A stretch of 64,000 nucleotides of DNA from Bradyrhizobium sp. U87765 SZCCT0048 (GTDB lineage: Bacteria > Pseudomonadota > Alphaproteobacteria > Rhizobiales > Xanthobacteraceae). The notes beneath the pieces were generated by a model. The model worked only from the letters and a program-made list of their open reading frames with translations, did no database searches and had not been told where the DNA came from. The position numbers and the translations under genes were made by a program. The DNA is taken from the NCBI RefSeq assembly GCF_018131225.1, contig NZ_JAFCMM010000004.1:434001-498000 (forward strand). Direction: 5' to 3'. Positions 34,549 through 45,650 of this stretch are shown here, in pieces. Position 1 is the first letter of the stretch. Every line of letters starts with the position of its first letter.

Positions 34549-35205
34549 TCAGGCGTGAACGCCGACACCGATCGGGCAGGACACGCCGGTGCCGCCGAGA
34601 CCGCAGTAGCCGCCGGGATTCTTGGCGAGATACTGCTGATGATAATCCTCGGCGAAGTAGAACGCCGGCGCAGGCGCGATCTCGGTGGTGATCGCACCAT
34701 ACCCCTGGGCAGCGAGCGCCTTGCCAAAGGCAGCCTTCGACTCTGCCGCCGCTTTCGCCTGCGCCTCGCCATAGGTGTAGATCGCCGAGCGATACTGCGT
34801 GCCGATGTCGTTGCCCTGGCGCATGCCCTGCGTCGGGTCGTGGCTTTCCCAGAACGTCTTCAGCAGCGCCTCGTAGGAGATCTTCCCGGGATCGAACACC
34901 ACCAGCACCACCTCGGTGTGTCCGGTGCGCCCCGAGCAGGTCTCTTCGTAGGTGGGGTTCGGCGTGATGCCGCCGGCATAGCCCACCGCCGTGACATAGA
35001 CGCCGTCGCCGAGCTGCCAGAACTTGCGTTCCGCACCCCAGAAGCAGCCAAGCGCGAACACCGCGCGCTCGAGGCCGTCGGGATACGGGCCCTGCAGCTT
35101 GTGGCCGTTGACGAAATGGGTGGTCGCGGTGGGAATTGGATCCGCACGGCCCGGCAATGCGGTGGCGGCGGACGGCAGTTCCAGAGACTTGCGCATGAAC
35201 AGCAT
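34549..35205 (-). CDS. msrA: Peptide-methionine (S)-S-oxide reductase MsrA
   Basis: A 218-residue MsrA repairing methionine-S-sulfoxide. The catalytic Cys is in ALGCFWGAERKFW, with GYAGG, YEEVC-like YEETCSG, GHTEVV and FWESHDPTQGMRQGNDIGTQYRS following, all diagnostic. C-terminal cysteines (GYCGLGGTGVSC) supply the recycling thiols. ATG 35205 is preferred because AGGAGC precedes it; an upstream in-frame start would add 13 Arg/Ser-rich residues. No signal peptide is seen, so it is cytoplasmic. Confidence 0.95.
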   Translation of the reverse strand: MLFMRKSLELPSAATALPGRADPIPTATTHFVNGHKLQGPYPDGLERAVFALGCFWGAERKFWQLGDGVYVTAVGYAGGITPNPTYEETCSGRTGHTEVVLVVFDPGKISYEALLKTFWESHDPTQGMRQGNDIGTQYRSAIYTYGEAQAKAAAESKAAFGKALAAQGYGAITTEIAPAPAFYFAEDYHQQYLAKNPGGYCGLGGTGVSCPIGVGVHA

Positions 35206-35318
35206 GGATCGGCTCCTGCTTCGGATCCCAGACAGATCCGACATATATGTCTCTACGCAGCAAACGTCAGGACGTTACCCTGCCGATGATCCGGCGGATA
35301 CCGGCGCCGCGACGCCGC

Positions 35319-35636
35319 TCAGTCGCGGGCGTAGCCGATCAGCCGGCGCTTCGGGCGGCTCAGCAGCATGAGCACGAGCCCGATCACGCCGAGCACGGCC
35401 CAGGTCGGCTGGTTGAGAATGACCTTCACCACACTGTTCCAGAGCCAGGGCGAATGGCTGTCGACCATCACCTGCGCCGCCCGCTGGCTGGCCTGGTGGA
35501 TGTCGTTCCAGAAGTCGCCGAGCCGGGTCAGCCGCACTGTCTGGTCGGCGATCGAGCGGGCGCCGTCATAGACCAGGAAAATGAACCCGCCGGCGAGCAG
35601 CAGGAGGCCCACCAGACGGAAGAAGCCGCGGATCAT
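35319..35636 (-). CDS. Small membrane protein of unknown function
   Basis: A 105-residue protein with two hydrophobic helices (residues 4-24 and 77-94) enclosing a polar loop of about 50 residues with aromatic anchors (FWNDIH, SPWLWNSV), and a basic tail RPKRRLIGYARD. This topology puts both ends in the cytoplasm. The sequence between the helices is well ordered and not repetitive, supporting a real gene. The family is not recognised beyond resemblance to small conserved Rhizobiales membrane proteins. Confidence 0.65.
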   Translation of the reverse strand: MIRGFFRLVGLLLLAGGFIFLVYDGARSIADQTVRLTRLGDFWNDIHQASQRAAQVMVDSHSPWLWNSVVKVILNQPTWAVLGVIGLVLMLLSRPKRRLIGYARD

Positions 35637-36073
35637 GTCGTCGTCCTGTTCCCGAACACCCCGCCCGGCAATACCGGCAGGCCGGCCCGAATTCAACCTC
35701 GGCCGTCGGCCGGGGCCATGAGACGGGCCCCTGGGCCGGGCCAGCCAGGGCGCCCGAAGGACCCCCCCAAATGGCTGGAACCGCTCCCTTTTCTCGGGCG
35801 AGGGGAAAGGCCGGCGGACGGTCGCCCCCGGCGCCAGACTGCCGTTCCCCGGCCACAGCCGCGTTGACGATCATTTCCCGCGCCATTATAAGACGCCCAA
35901 CTGGCGGCAGGTTCACCCTTGCCGCCGCTGTTCTTTGAGCAGCCCCGCAGCCCGTATTCCGGGTTCGGCTATTTCAAGAACGAACCCATTCATTCAAACG
36001 TCGGTCGCGGCGAAGCGGACGACGCCAACAAGCCCGGCTCGGCATCGAGTCGTCGCAGCAGGACCTTGAGAGC
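35637..36073. other. Upstream region of rpsT
   Basis: No gene is seen in these 437 bases between the divergent membrane-protein gene and rpsT. It contains the rpsT promoter (35864-35892) and a leader of roughly 175 bases that may carry a translational control structure. A run of seven C residues lies near 35762. Confidence 0.6.
35864..35892 (+). promoter_or_regulatory. Sigma-70-type promoter for rpsT
   Basis: TTGACG (35864-35869), a spacer of exactly 17 bases, and TATAAG (35887-35892) form a near-consensus housekeeping promoter. Transcription should begin near 35899, giving a leader of about 175 bases before rpsT. Confidence 0.7.
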
Positions 36074-36340
36074 ATGGCCAACACCACTTCTGCCAAGAAG
36101 GCGACGCGGAAGATCGCTCGCCGCACCATCGTCAACAAGTCGCGCCGCACCCAGATGCGCAACTCGGTTCGCACCGTCGAGGCGGCGATCGAGAAGGGCG
36201 ATCGCGACGCCGCGCTCGTTGCCTTCAAGAAGGCGGAGCCTGAGCTGATGCGCGCAGCGCAGCGCAACATCGTTCACCGCAACAATGCGAGCCGCAAGGT
36301 GTCGCGTCTCGCGGCGCAGATCGCCAAGCTCGCGAAGTAA
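36074..36340 (+). CDS. rpsT: 30S ribosomal protein S20
   Basis: An 88-residue, highly basic protein with the S20 opening MANTTSAKKATRKIARR and the helical NKSRRTQMRNSVRTVE segment. Its length matches the bacterial family. It binds 16S rRNA early in 30S assembly. AGGA lies about ten bases before the ATG. It stands alone between a promoter and a terminator and precedes dnaA, as in Rhodopseudomonas and Bradyrhizobium. Confidence 0.97.
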   Translation: MANTTSAKKATRKIARRTIVNKSRRTQMRNSVRTVEAAIEKGDRDAALVAFKKAEPELMRAAQRNIVHRNNASRKVSRLAAQIAKLAK

Positions 36341-37615
36341 GCTTCTCGCTCGACAGAGCGACTGTCACAAAAGCCCGGCTCGCGCCGGGCTTTTTTGTTT
36401 TCCAGGATCGCTGTTGCGAGAACGTCTTCGCTTGTCGCGCACATCGTGTCGCACACTCGCTCTTTTGCATCGCGCGCAGTCACGTTGCGCATTCCGAGAC
36501 AAGCGTGGCGCGCACTGAGCGAGCGAGAATCGCCTAGCACCCTTTTTTAGATTTGCAAGCGATCGCCCCATCATCAGGCTGTTGATGACATGACGGCTAC
36601 CCTGCAAAAATGATCAAGAAAAAACGCGCTTCACTAATCACTTATCGGCAAAGCGCGATCAGGTACTTTCAAAAGCCCGGAGCGATCAGACCATTGGTGA
36701 AGAATTTGTGAAGTTTTTTTTCGCTCGCCCGCGGAATGTGACAAGGCCGCGCCCAATCGATTCCACGCGCAGATTCAAAATGTTGTCCACAAGCACCGGC
36801 GACGCGCGCGCGCCGTCAACCATGATGCCGAATTCGGCGCACGCATCTTCGAGAATCATTTCGTTGCGGCCCGCGAGCCATCGTGTATTTCTTAAATCGT
36901 TCGCGGCACCCGCGGCTCGTCAGATCAGCGCGATCTGAGACCCTCGGGAAACGCAACGGTCAGCGATGATCGGAGCGTTAGCGAAGTTTCCCAAGCGACA
37001 GTCGGTTGACTCATAGCGATATGAGAGTGGTTTCGTGCGCCCAAGTTTCTCCGACGCCTCCGGATCTGGCCGGGTGCGTCGACAAGAAGAAATGATGCGC
37101 GCGGAAGCGAATGGTCGACGGCATGGGAGACGGGACTGAATGTGTGAGGGCTTTCAGTACGCGGCATTCCGGATCGAGGGGATTTCCCCGCGCAACCGGG
37201 ATTTTAGAAGACTCGGCAACGCAACCATCGACGCAACACCTTGCCGCGCATCGGCGCGGCGAGCGGGGGGTTTTTCATGACACAGCGAGCAATCTCGGCC
37301 ATCCATCGCGCACCACGCTCCACCAGCTTTTCGCTGCGCAGCCGCGCCTGTAGCGCGGTCCGGATCTGCCCGATTGCGTGCTTCCCCTCTGCTCCTGGAG
37401 ATCGCTCCAGTACCTGCTGATCCTGCGGACCAGCCTCCTTTTCCGAATGCCAAAGCTGCGCCTGCCTGACGGCATCATCGATGCCGAACGACATGGTGCG
37501 CGCGCACGGGATCGCGAGAGCTGAACGCAAGGATCGCTCGCCGCGGCGACAGCGCGGCCCCTCTTCATCGGCGACAGCCGTTTCACGCAACTCCGTCAGA
37601 AAAGTTTTGAGTCAC
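36341..37615. other. Long non-coding region between rpsT and dnaA (possible origin or dnaA control region)
   Basis: No convincing gene is found in 1.27 kb on either strand; the short open frames have composition unlike proteins. It is more AT-rich than its surroundings, especially 36540-36720, which has A- and T-runs. One near-consensus DnaA box, TTGTCCACA, lies at 36783-36791 (one mismatch). Six or seven GANTC (CcrM methylation) sites occur, for example at 36527, 36759, 36772, 36853, 37008, 37210 and 37609. This fits a dnaA promoter region. An origin function is not shown. Confidence 0.5.
36369..36400 (+). terminator. Rho-independent terminator of rpsT
   Basis: AAAGCCCGGC-TCGC-GCCGGGCTTT with the final Ts extending into TTTTTTGTTT: a textbook stem of 8-10 base pairs and a U-tract, starting 29 bases after the rpsT stop codon. 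Confidence 0.93.
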
Positions 37616-39046
37616 ATGACAGACATGGATCAGGATCGTTGGGCCCGCGTACAGGTGCGCCTTCGCTCGACCGTCGGCGAGGACGTCTACAGCAGCTGGT
37701 TCGCCCGCATGGATCTGGAAGGCGTGCAGGGCGAGAGCGTGCACATGTCGGTGCCGACCCGCTTCCTCAAAAGCTGGATCCAGGCGCACTACGCCGACCG
37801 TGTGCTGTCGTGCTGGCAGGCCGAAATGCCGGAGGTGCACCGCATCGACCTCACCGTGCGTTCGGCAATGCGTGCCGCCGCGCCGGTTCAGGTGGTCAAG
37901 CCCGCGGTCGAGGAACGCCGCGCCGAGCGCGCCAGCGCGCCGGCGTCGGCGGAACTGCGCGGCCCGATGATGTCGCCGGCCGCGGCCGGTCATGACGCGC
38001 TCGGCGGCTCGCCGCTCGACCCGCGCCTGACCTTCGACAGCTTCGTGATGGGCCGTTCGAACACGCTGGCCCATGCCGCCGCGCGTCAGGTCGCCGAGGG
38101 CCGCCGCGGCGACCCCGTGATGTTCAACCCGCTCTACATCCATGCCGGCGTTGGCCTCGGCAAGACGCATCTGCTGCAGGCGGTGACCTGGGCCGGCAAC
38201 GCCAGCGGCGAGCGCAAGGTGCTCTATCTCACCGTCGAGAAGTTCATGTACGGCTTCGTCGCCGCGCTGAAGACGCAGACGGCGCTGGCGTTCAAGGAAG
38301 CGTTGCGCGGCATCGACGTGCTGGTCATCGACGATCTCCAGTTCCTGCAGGGCAAGTCGACCCAGGCCGAGTTCTGTCACACGCTGAACGCGCTGATCGA
38401 CGCCGGCCGCCAGGTGGTGATCGCCGCCGACCGTCCGCCGTCCGAGCTCGAAGCTCTCGACGACCGCGTGCGTTCGCGCCTCGCCGGCGGCCTCGTCGTC
38501 GAGATGGGCACGCTCGGCGAAGAGCTGCGCCTCGAAATCCTCAAGACGCGCGTCGCCGCGGCGCGGGCCCATCACGCCGGCTTCGACGTGCCGCAGCCGG
38601 TGCTGGAGTATCTGTCGCGCGCCATCACCCATAACGGCCGCGACCTCGAAGGCGCGGTCAACCGCCTGCTCGCCCACAGCAAGCTCAACGCCCAGCCGGT
38701 GACGCTGGAGATGGCCGAGCGCGAGGTGCGCGACCTGGTGCGGCCGCAGGAACCCAAGCGCGTCAAGATCGAGGACATCCAGCGCGTGGTGGCGCGGCAG
38801 TACAATGTCAGCCGCTCGGACCTTCTGTCCTCCCGCCGCACCGCCAACGTGGTGCGCCCGCGCCAGGTCGCCATGTACCTGGCCAAGACGCTGACCCTGC
38901 GGTCGCTGCCGGAGATCGGCCGGCGGTTCGGCGGCCGCGACCACACCACCGTGCTGCATGCCGTCCGCAAGATCGAGGCGCTGGTGACCAAGGATGTGGC
39001 GCTGGCAGACGAGGTCGAGCTGCTGAAGCGCCAGCTGCAGGACTGA
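37616..39046 (+). CDS. dnaA: Chromosomal replication initiator DnaA
   Basis: A 476-residue DnaA. Domain I is at residues 5-75, followed by a short variable linker and the AAA+ domain with Walker A GVGLGKTH, Walker B VLVIDDLQFL and arginine-rich sensor motifs. The C-terminal DNA-binding domain has the signature GGRDHTTVLHAVRKIE. ATG 37616 is taken as start (ATG 37625 is also possible); neither has a strong ribosome site, which may limit expression. It unwinds the origin and acts as a transcription factor. Confidence 0.97.
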   Translation: MTDMDQDRWARVQVRLRSTVGEDVYSSWFARMDLEGVQGESVHMSVPTRFLKSWIQAHYADRVLSCWQAEMPEVHRIDLTVRSAMRAAAPVQVVKPAVEERRAERASAPASAELRGPMMSPAAAGHDALGGSPLDPRLTFDSFVMGRSNTLAHAAARQVAEGRRGDPVMFNPLYIHAGVGLGKTHLLQAVTWAGNASGERKVLYLTVEKFMYGFVAALKTQTALAFKEALRGIDVLVIDDLQFLQGKSTQAEFCHTLNALIDAGRQVVIAADRPPSELEALDDRVRSRLAGGLVVEMGTLGEELRLEILKTRVAAARAHHAGFDVPQPVLEYLSRAITHNGRDLEGAVNRLLAHSKLNAQPVTLEMAEREVRDLVRPQEPKRVKIEDIQRVVARQYNVSRSDLLSSRRTANVVRPRQVAMYLAKTLTLRSLPEIGRRFGGRDHTTVLHAVRKIEALVTKDVALADEVELLKRQLQD

Positions 39047-39267
39047 AGTCAGGACCGGCCGCCCGCTCCGCCGGGCGGATCGCTCTGAAATTGCGCGGAT
39101 AACGCTCAGGAAATCCTGGCCTGCGGGGGCTGCCCACTTGCGCTCCCTCGCGGTCCACGGCACCTTGCGGTCCCCCGCGGGCTTGCTCCCAGCGGGCGTC
39201 ACTCGCCGGGGCGGCATGCCCGCGCCGGCATTCCCACAGTGTCGTAGAGTATCGGACGGATAGTGCG

Positions 39268-40386
39268 ATGAAGGTCACGGTCGAGCGTGCGCAACTCCTG
39301 AAGTCCCTGGGCCATGTCCACCGGGTGGTCGAACGCCGCAACACCATTCCGATCCTGGGCAACGTGCTGGTGCGGGCGGAGAACGCCAAGCTCAGCCTGA
39401 AGGCCACCGACCTCGATCTCGAAGTCACCGAGACGCTGGCCGCCGAGGTCGGCGGCGCCGGCTCGACCACGGTTCCGGCGCACATGTTCTACGACATCGT
39501 GCGCAAGCTTCCGGACGGCTCGCAGGTGGTGCTGGAGGCCGATGGCGACCGCTCGGTGCTGGCGATCCGCGCCGGACGCTCGCGCTTCACGCTGCAGACC
39601 CTGCCGGAGAGCGATTTCCCGGATCTCGCCGCCGGCGACATGACCAACGGCTTCAAGGTGCCGGCCAGCGACGTCAAGCGCCTGATCGACCGCACCCAGT
39701 TCGCGATCTCGACCGAAGAGACGCGCTACTATCTCAACGGCATCTATCTGCACAACGCCGGCAGCGGCGCGAGCGCGACCCTGCGCGGGGTCGCCACCGA
39801 CGGCCATCGCCTCGCCCAGGTCGACCTGCCGCTGCCCGCCGGCGCTGAGGGCATGCCGGGCGTCATCGTGCCGCGCAAGACCGTCGGCGAGGTGCAGCGC
39901 CTGATCGAGGATACCGAAGCGGAGATCCTGATCGAGCTCTCCACCGGCAAGATCCGTCTCACCCTCGGCAACGTCGTGCTGACCTCCAAGCTGATCGACG
40001 GCACGTTCCCTGACTATGGCCGCGTCATTCCGCAGCACAACGACAAGGAACTGATCGTCGACAAGAAGGACTTCGAGGCCGCGGTCGACCGTGTCTCGAC
40101 CATTTCCAGCGAACGCGGCCGCGCCGTGAAGCTGTCGCTGTCGGCCGGACGCCTCGTGCTGTCGGTCACCAACCCGGACTCCGGCAGCGCGACCGAAGAG
40201 CTCGAGGTCGAATACGCCGCCGACCCGCTCGATATCGGCTTCAACTCGCGCTACCTCCTCGACATCGCCGCCCAGATCGAGGGCGAGGTCGCCGTGCTCC
40301 GCCTCGCCGATCCGGGGTCGCCGACCCTGATGCAGGACAAGGATTCCAAGGGCGCGCTGTACGTGCTGATGCCGATGCGGGTGTGA
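39268..40386 (+). CDS. dnaN: DNA polymerase III beta clamp
   Basis: A 372-residue sliding clamp, the normal family length, with three similar subdomains of about 120 residues. It begins MKVTVERAQLLKSLGHVHRV and ends with the clamp's characteristic YVLMPMRV, whose M-P-M residues help form the partner-binding pocket. It encircles DNA and tethers polymerases and repair proteins. A 221-base gap with a GC hairpin (39059-39078) separates it from dnaA, so it may have its own promoter. Confidence 0.97.
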   Translation: MKVTVERAQLLKSLGHVHRVVERRNTIPILGNVLVRAENAKLSLKATDLDLEVTETLAAEVGGAGSTTVPAHMFYDIVRKLPDGSQVVLEADGDRSVLAIRAGRSRFTLQTLPESDFPDLAAGDMTNGFKVPASDVKRLIDRTQFAISTEETRYYLNGIYLHNAGSGASATLRGVATDGHRLAQVDLPLPAGAEGMPGVIVPRKTVGEVQRLIEDTEAEILIELSTGKIRLTLGNVVLTSKLIDGTFPDYGRVIPQHNDKELIVDKKDFEAAVDRVSTISSERGRAVKLSLSAGRLVLSVTNPDSGSATEELEVEYAADPLDIGFNSRYLLDIAAQIEGEVAVLRLADPGSPTLMQDKDSKGALYVLMPMRV

Positions 40387-40711
40387 GGCGACCGCACGCA
40401 CTTCACGTGCACGGTTGCACGATGTTTGGAGCGGCCGCAGCTGCTCCGCTGCCATGAGGCGCGAGGCGCATCTCCAATAGCAGCGTCATCACCGGGCTTG
40501 ACCCGGTGATCCTGCTTTCGAAGCTCTCGTGGGCGCTGCGCGCAAGCTGGGTTGCCGGGTCAAGCCCGGCAACGACGCTGAACATGGAGCGGGGCCTTCC
40601 GCCTGATCCACCATCCCGACGGCAATGGAACAGCCCGGTGCAACTGCCTGCGCCAGCACCATCCATCGGACATGGCTGTCCATCGCGCGCGGGCGTGATA
40701 AAGCACCAGCC
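40387..40711. other. Intergenic region between dnaN and recF
   Basis: These 325 bases hold no credible gene. Their middle third is a family B inverted repeat (40484-40577). The recF start has no strong ribosome site. Confidence 0.55.
40484..40577. repeat. Dispersed inverted repeat, family B, copy 2
   Basis: GTCATCACCGGGCTTGACCC and, about 60 bases on, GGTTGCCGGGTCAAGCCCGGCAACGAC in inverted orientation. The core CCGGGCTTGACCCGG is shared with the copy at 11543-11632. Confidence 0.6.
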
Positions 40712-41854
40712 ATGACCGCCTGCCACATCCGCCGCCTCAGCCTGACGCATTTCCGCAGCTACCGCGCGGCGAGCGTGACGACGCGCGGGCAGCTGGTGGT
40801 GCTGGCCGGGCCGAACGGCGCCGGCAAGACCAACTGCCTGGAGGCGATCTCCCTGCTGTCGCCCGGCCGCGGGCTGCGGCGCGCGACCCTTGAGGATGTC
40901 GCCGACATCCAGGGCGACGGCTCATGGGCGGTGTCCGCCGAGGTCGAGGGCGCGCTCGGCCTCGCAACGCTCGGCACCGGTATCGACGCGACATCGGGCG
41001 ATGGCGCGACCACGCGCCGCTGCCGGATCGACCGCGAGCCGGTCGGCTCCGCCGCAGCGTTCGGCGATCACCTGCGCATGGTGTGGCTGACGCCGGCGAT
41101 GGACGGCCTGTTCATGGGCGCCGCGTCCGAACGGCGGCGTTTCTTCGACCGCCTGGTGCTGGCGGTCGACAGCGGCCACACCGGCCGCGTTTCGGCGCTG
41201 GAGCGCTCGCTGCGTTCGCGCAACCGCCTGCTGGAGGAACGACCGGGCGATGGCCACTGGCTCGACGCGGTGGAACGCGAGACCGCCGAACTCGCGGTCG
41301 CGGTGGCGGCGCTGCGCATCGAAACGCTGACGCGGCTGGCCGCCAAGCTGCGCGGGCGCGCCGCCGTCTCTGCGTTCCCCTCCGCTCAGATCGCATTCGA
41401 CGGCTGGGTCGAAAACGCACTGCTCGAAGAACCGGCGACCGCGGTGGAAGACCGCTACCGCAAGGTGCTGCGCGACGCCCGGCCGCGCGACGCCGCCGCC
41501 GGACGCACCCTCGACGGCCCGCATCTCACCGACCTGCAAGTGGTCTACGCGCCCAAGCAGATGCCGGCCAAGGATGCCTCGACCGGCGAGCAGAAAGCGC
41601 TGCTGATCGGCCTCGTGCTTGCCCATGCCACGCTGGTGTCGGAAATGACGGGCATCACGCCGCTGCTGCTGCTCGACGAGGTCGTCGCCCATCTCGATCC
41701 CGGCCGCCGCGCCGCGCTGTTCGCGGAACTGACCGATCTCGGCGCGCAGGTCTGGATGACCGGGGCGGACCCCGCGGCGTTCGCCGAAGTCGGCGCCAAT
41801 GCCGAGCTGTTCGAGGTCGACGGCGGCCGGATCAGCCGCCGCGGCGGCGCCTGA
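40712..41854 (+). CDS. recF: DNA replication and repair protein RecF
   Basis: A 380-residue SMC-like ATPase. It opens IRRLSLTHFRSYRAASV, followed by Walker A GPNGAGKTN, then the ABC signature-like STGEQKALLIGLVLAHA and Walker B PLLLLDEVVAHLDP. It loads RecA at gaps through RecFOR. ATG 40712 puts the conserved opening at the N-terminus; an earlier in-frame ATG would add unlike sequence. It lies in the conserved dnaA-dnaN-recF-gyrB order. Confidence 0.95.
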   Translation: MTACHIRRLSLTHFRSYRAASVTTRGQLVVLAGPNGAGKTNCLEAISLLSPGRGLRRATLEDVADIQGDGSWAVSAEVEGALGLATLGTGIDATSGDGATTRRCRIDREPVGSAAAFGDHLRMVWLTPAMDGLFMGAASERRRFFDRLVLAVDSGHTGRVSALERSLRSRNRLLEERPGDGHWLDAVERETAELAVAVAALRIETLTRLAAKLRGRAAVSAFPSAQIAFDGWVENALLEEPATAVEDRYRKVLRDARPRDAAAGRTLDGPHLTDLQVVYAPKQMPAKDASTGEQKALLIGLVLAHATLVSEMTGITPLLLLDEVVAHLDPGRRAALFAELTDLGAQVWMTGADPAAFAEVGANAELFEVDGGRISRRGGA

Positions 41855-42088
41855 AAGCAGCCAAACCGGGCCGCCGAATCCACCCGGGACAGGCCTTGCG
41901 GAACAGGCTTTTCCGGTGCCTCGAAGGGGCCGTTTTGCGGCCTTGCAAAAGCGGCAAAAATCACCATTTATTCAACAGCTTGAAGGGCATCCTTTTGCCC
42001 TGTACGCCCCCTCGAATTCGTGGCACAAAAAGCGTCTCAGCACGCACGGTCGTGAACTGATTCGCCGGCCCTCGCGAAGGCATCCTTT

Positions 42089-44533
<2,445 letters not shown>

Positions 44534-44620
44534 GGCCGCGGCACCGTGTCGAGGCATCCATAAGCTGGACCGTGGATCCCGGTAGTTGGCGCCGATAGAC
44601 ACCGAAGCTGGACCTGTCGG

Positions 44621-45412
44621 TCAGAACGCGCTTTTCACCACGCCGCCGTCGACCCGCAGCGCCGCTCCATTGGTTGCCGAGGACAAGGGGCTCGCCACAT
44701 AGGCGACCATGGCGGCGATTTCCTCGGGCTGCGTGAAGCGTTTGATCAGCGACGTCGGCCGGACTTTCTCGAAGAACTCGGCCTCGAACTGCGCGAAGGA
44801 TTTCCCTCCCGAACCAGGCAGCGCCTCGACAAAATCGACGATGCCGCGCGACTTGGTCGGGCCCGGCAACACGCTGTTGACCGTGATCGCGGTGCCAGCG
44901 ACGGACTCGGCGATGCCGCGCGCCGCCGCGATCTGCGCAGCCTTGGTCACGCCGTAGTGCACCATCTCCTGCGGGATATGCAGCCCGCTTTCGCTCGAAA
45001 TGAAGATGATGCGGCCCCAGTTGCGCTGTCGCATCGGCGGGAGGTACAGGCGAGCAAGACGAACGCCAGACAGGACGTTGACGTCGAAGAAGTGCCGCCA
45101 GTCGGCGTCCGGGATCTCTTCGAACGGCTTGGGTTCGAAGATGCCGAGGTTGTTAACCAGGATCTCGATGTTCGGGAAGCGTTTTGCAACCGCTTCGGCG
45201 GCGTCCGCTGTTCCCAGATCACCGGCAAATCCTTCGACGCTGCCGCTCCCGATCACGGCAAGTTCGGCGACCGCACGATCGACCGCATCCTGTGTCCGGC
45301 CATTGACGATGACGCGGGCACCCTCGCGAACGAGAGTCGCTGCGATTGCGCGGCCGATGCCGGCGGTGCTGCCGGTGACGAGGGCCAGTTTGTCCTTGAG
45401 TTCGAGGTTCAT
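44621..45412 (-). CDS. Short-chain dehydrogenase/reductase
   Basis: A 263-residue classical SDR with cofactor motif TGSTAGIG (13-20), NNLG (87-90), the active-site N112, S139/S140, Y153 and K157 (HYGVTK). The basic R40 after beta-2 (NGRT) suggests NADP. It ends with the usual LRVDGG tail. It lies at the end of a minus-strand group with two alpha/beta-hydrolases and a cysteine hydrolase, though a broken SDR fragment separates it from them. Substrate unknown. Confidence 0.9.
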   Translation of the reverse strand: MNLELKDKLALVTGSTAGIGRAIAATLVREGARVIVNGRTQDAVDRAVAELAVIGSGSVEGFAGDLGTADAAEAVAKRFPNIEILVNNLGIFEPKPFEEIPDADWRHFFDVNVLSGVRLARLYLPPMRQRNWGRIIFISSESGLHIPQEMVHYGVTKAAQIAAARGIAESVAGTAITVNSVLPGPTKSRGIVDFVEALPGSGGKSFAQFEAEFFEKVRPTSLIKRFTQPEEIAAMVAYVASPLSSATNGAALRVDGGVVKSAF

Positions 45413-45446
45413 GATGTCTCTCCTGATGCGTGCGAGTTGGTCGCAT

Positions 45447-45650
45447 TCAAATCTCGCTCATGCCGCCGTCGACGACGATTTCCGTGCCGACGATGAAAGC
45501 TGACTCGTGCGAGGCGAGATGCAGCACGGTGGCGGCGATTTCAGCGGGCTTGCCGAAACGGCCGATCGGAATCTGCGCTTGCATGGGCGCAGCGTTGCCC
45601 GGCTGCGAGATGGTCGGGCATTCGCCTGAGACTCGTGAATTGAAGTGCCA
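45447..45650 (-). pseudogene. C-terminal fragment of a second short-chain dehydrogenase
   Basis: The minus-strand frame reads IPIGRFGKPAEIAATVLHLA, then ...ESAFIVGTEIVVDGGMSEI and a stop: the classic SDR C-terminus with the F-G-x-P-x-E-I-A and V-D-G-G motifs. Only about 67 codons remain; the Rossmann fold and the S-Y-K active site are absent. It starts directly after the TAG stop of the upstream alpha/beta-hydrolase, in the same frame. It is a remnant from a deletion or rearrangement rather than a working gene. Confidence 0.8.

Noticed and set aside
36783..36791. Calling an origin of replication from the DnaA-box-like TTGTCCACA
   Set aside because: One imperfect box is not enough; alphaproteobacterial origins are often far from dnaA.
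36700..37600. Short open frames on both strands in the rpsT-dnaA gap
   Set aside because: Their translations are Arg/Ser/Pro-rich, lack ribosome sites and show no motifs; the region is treated as non-coding.
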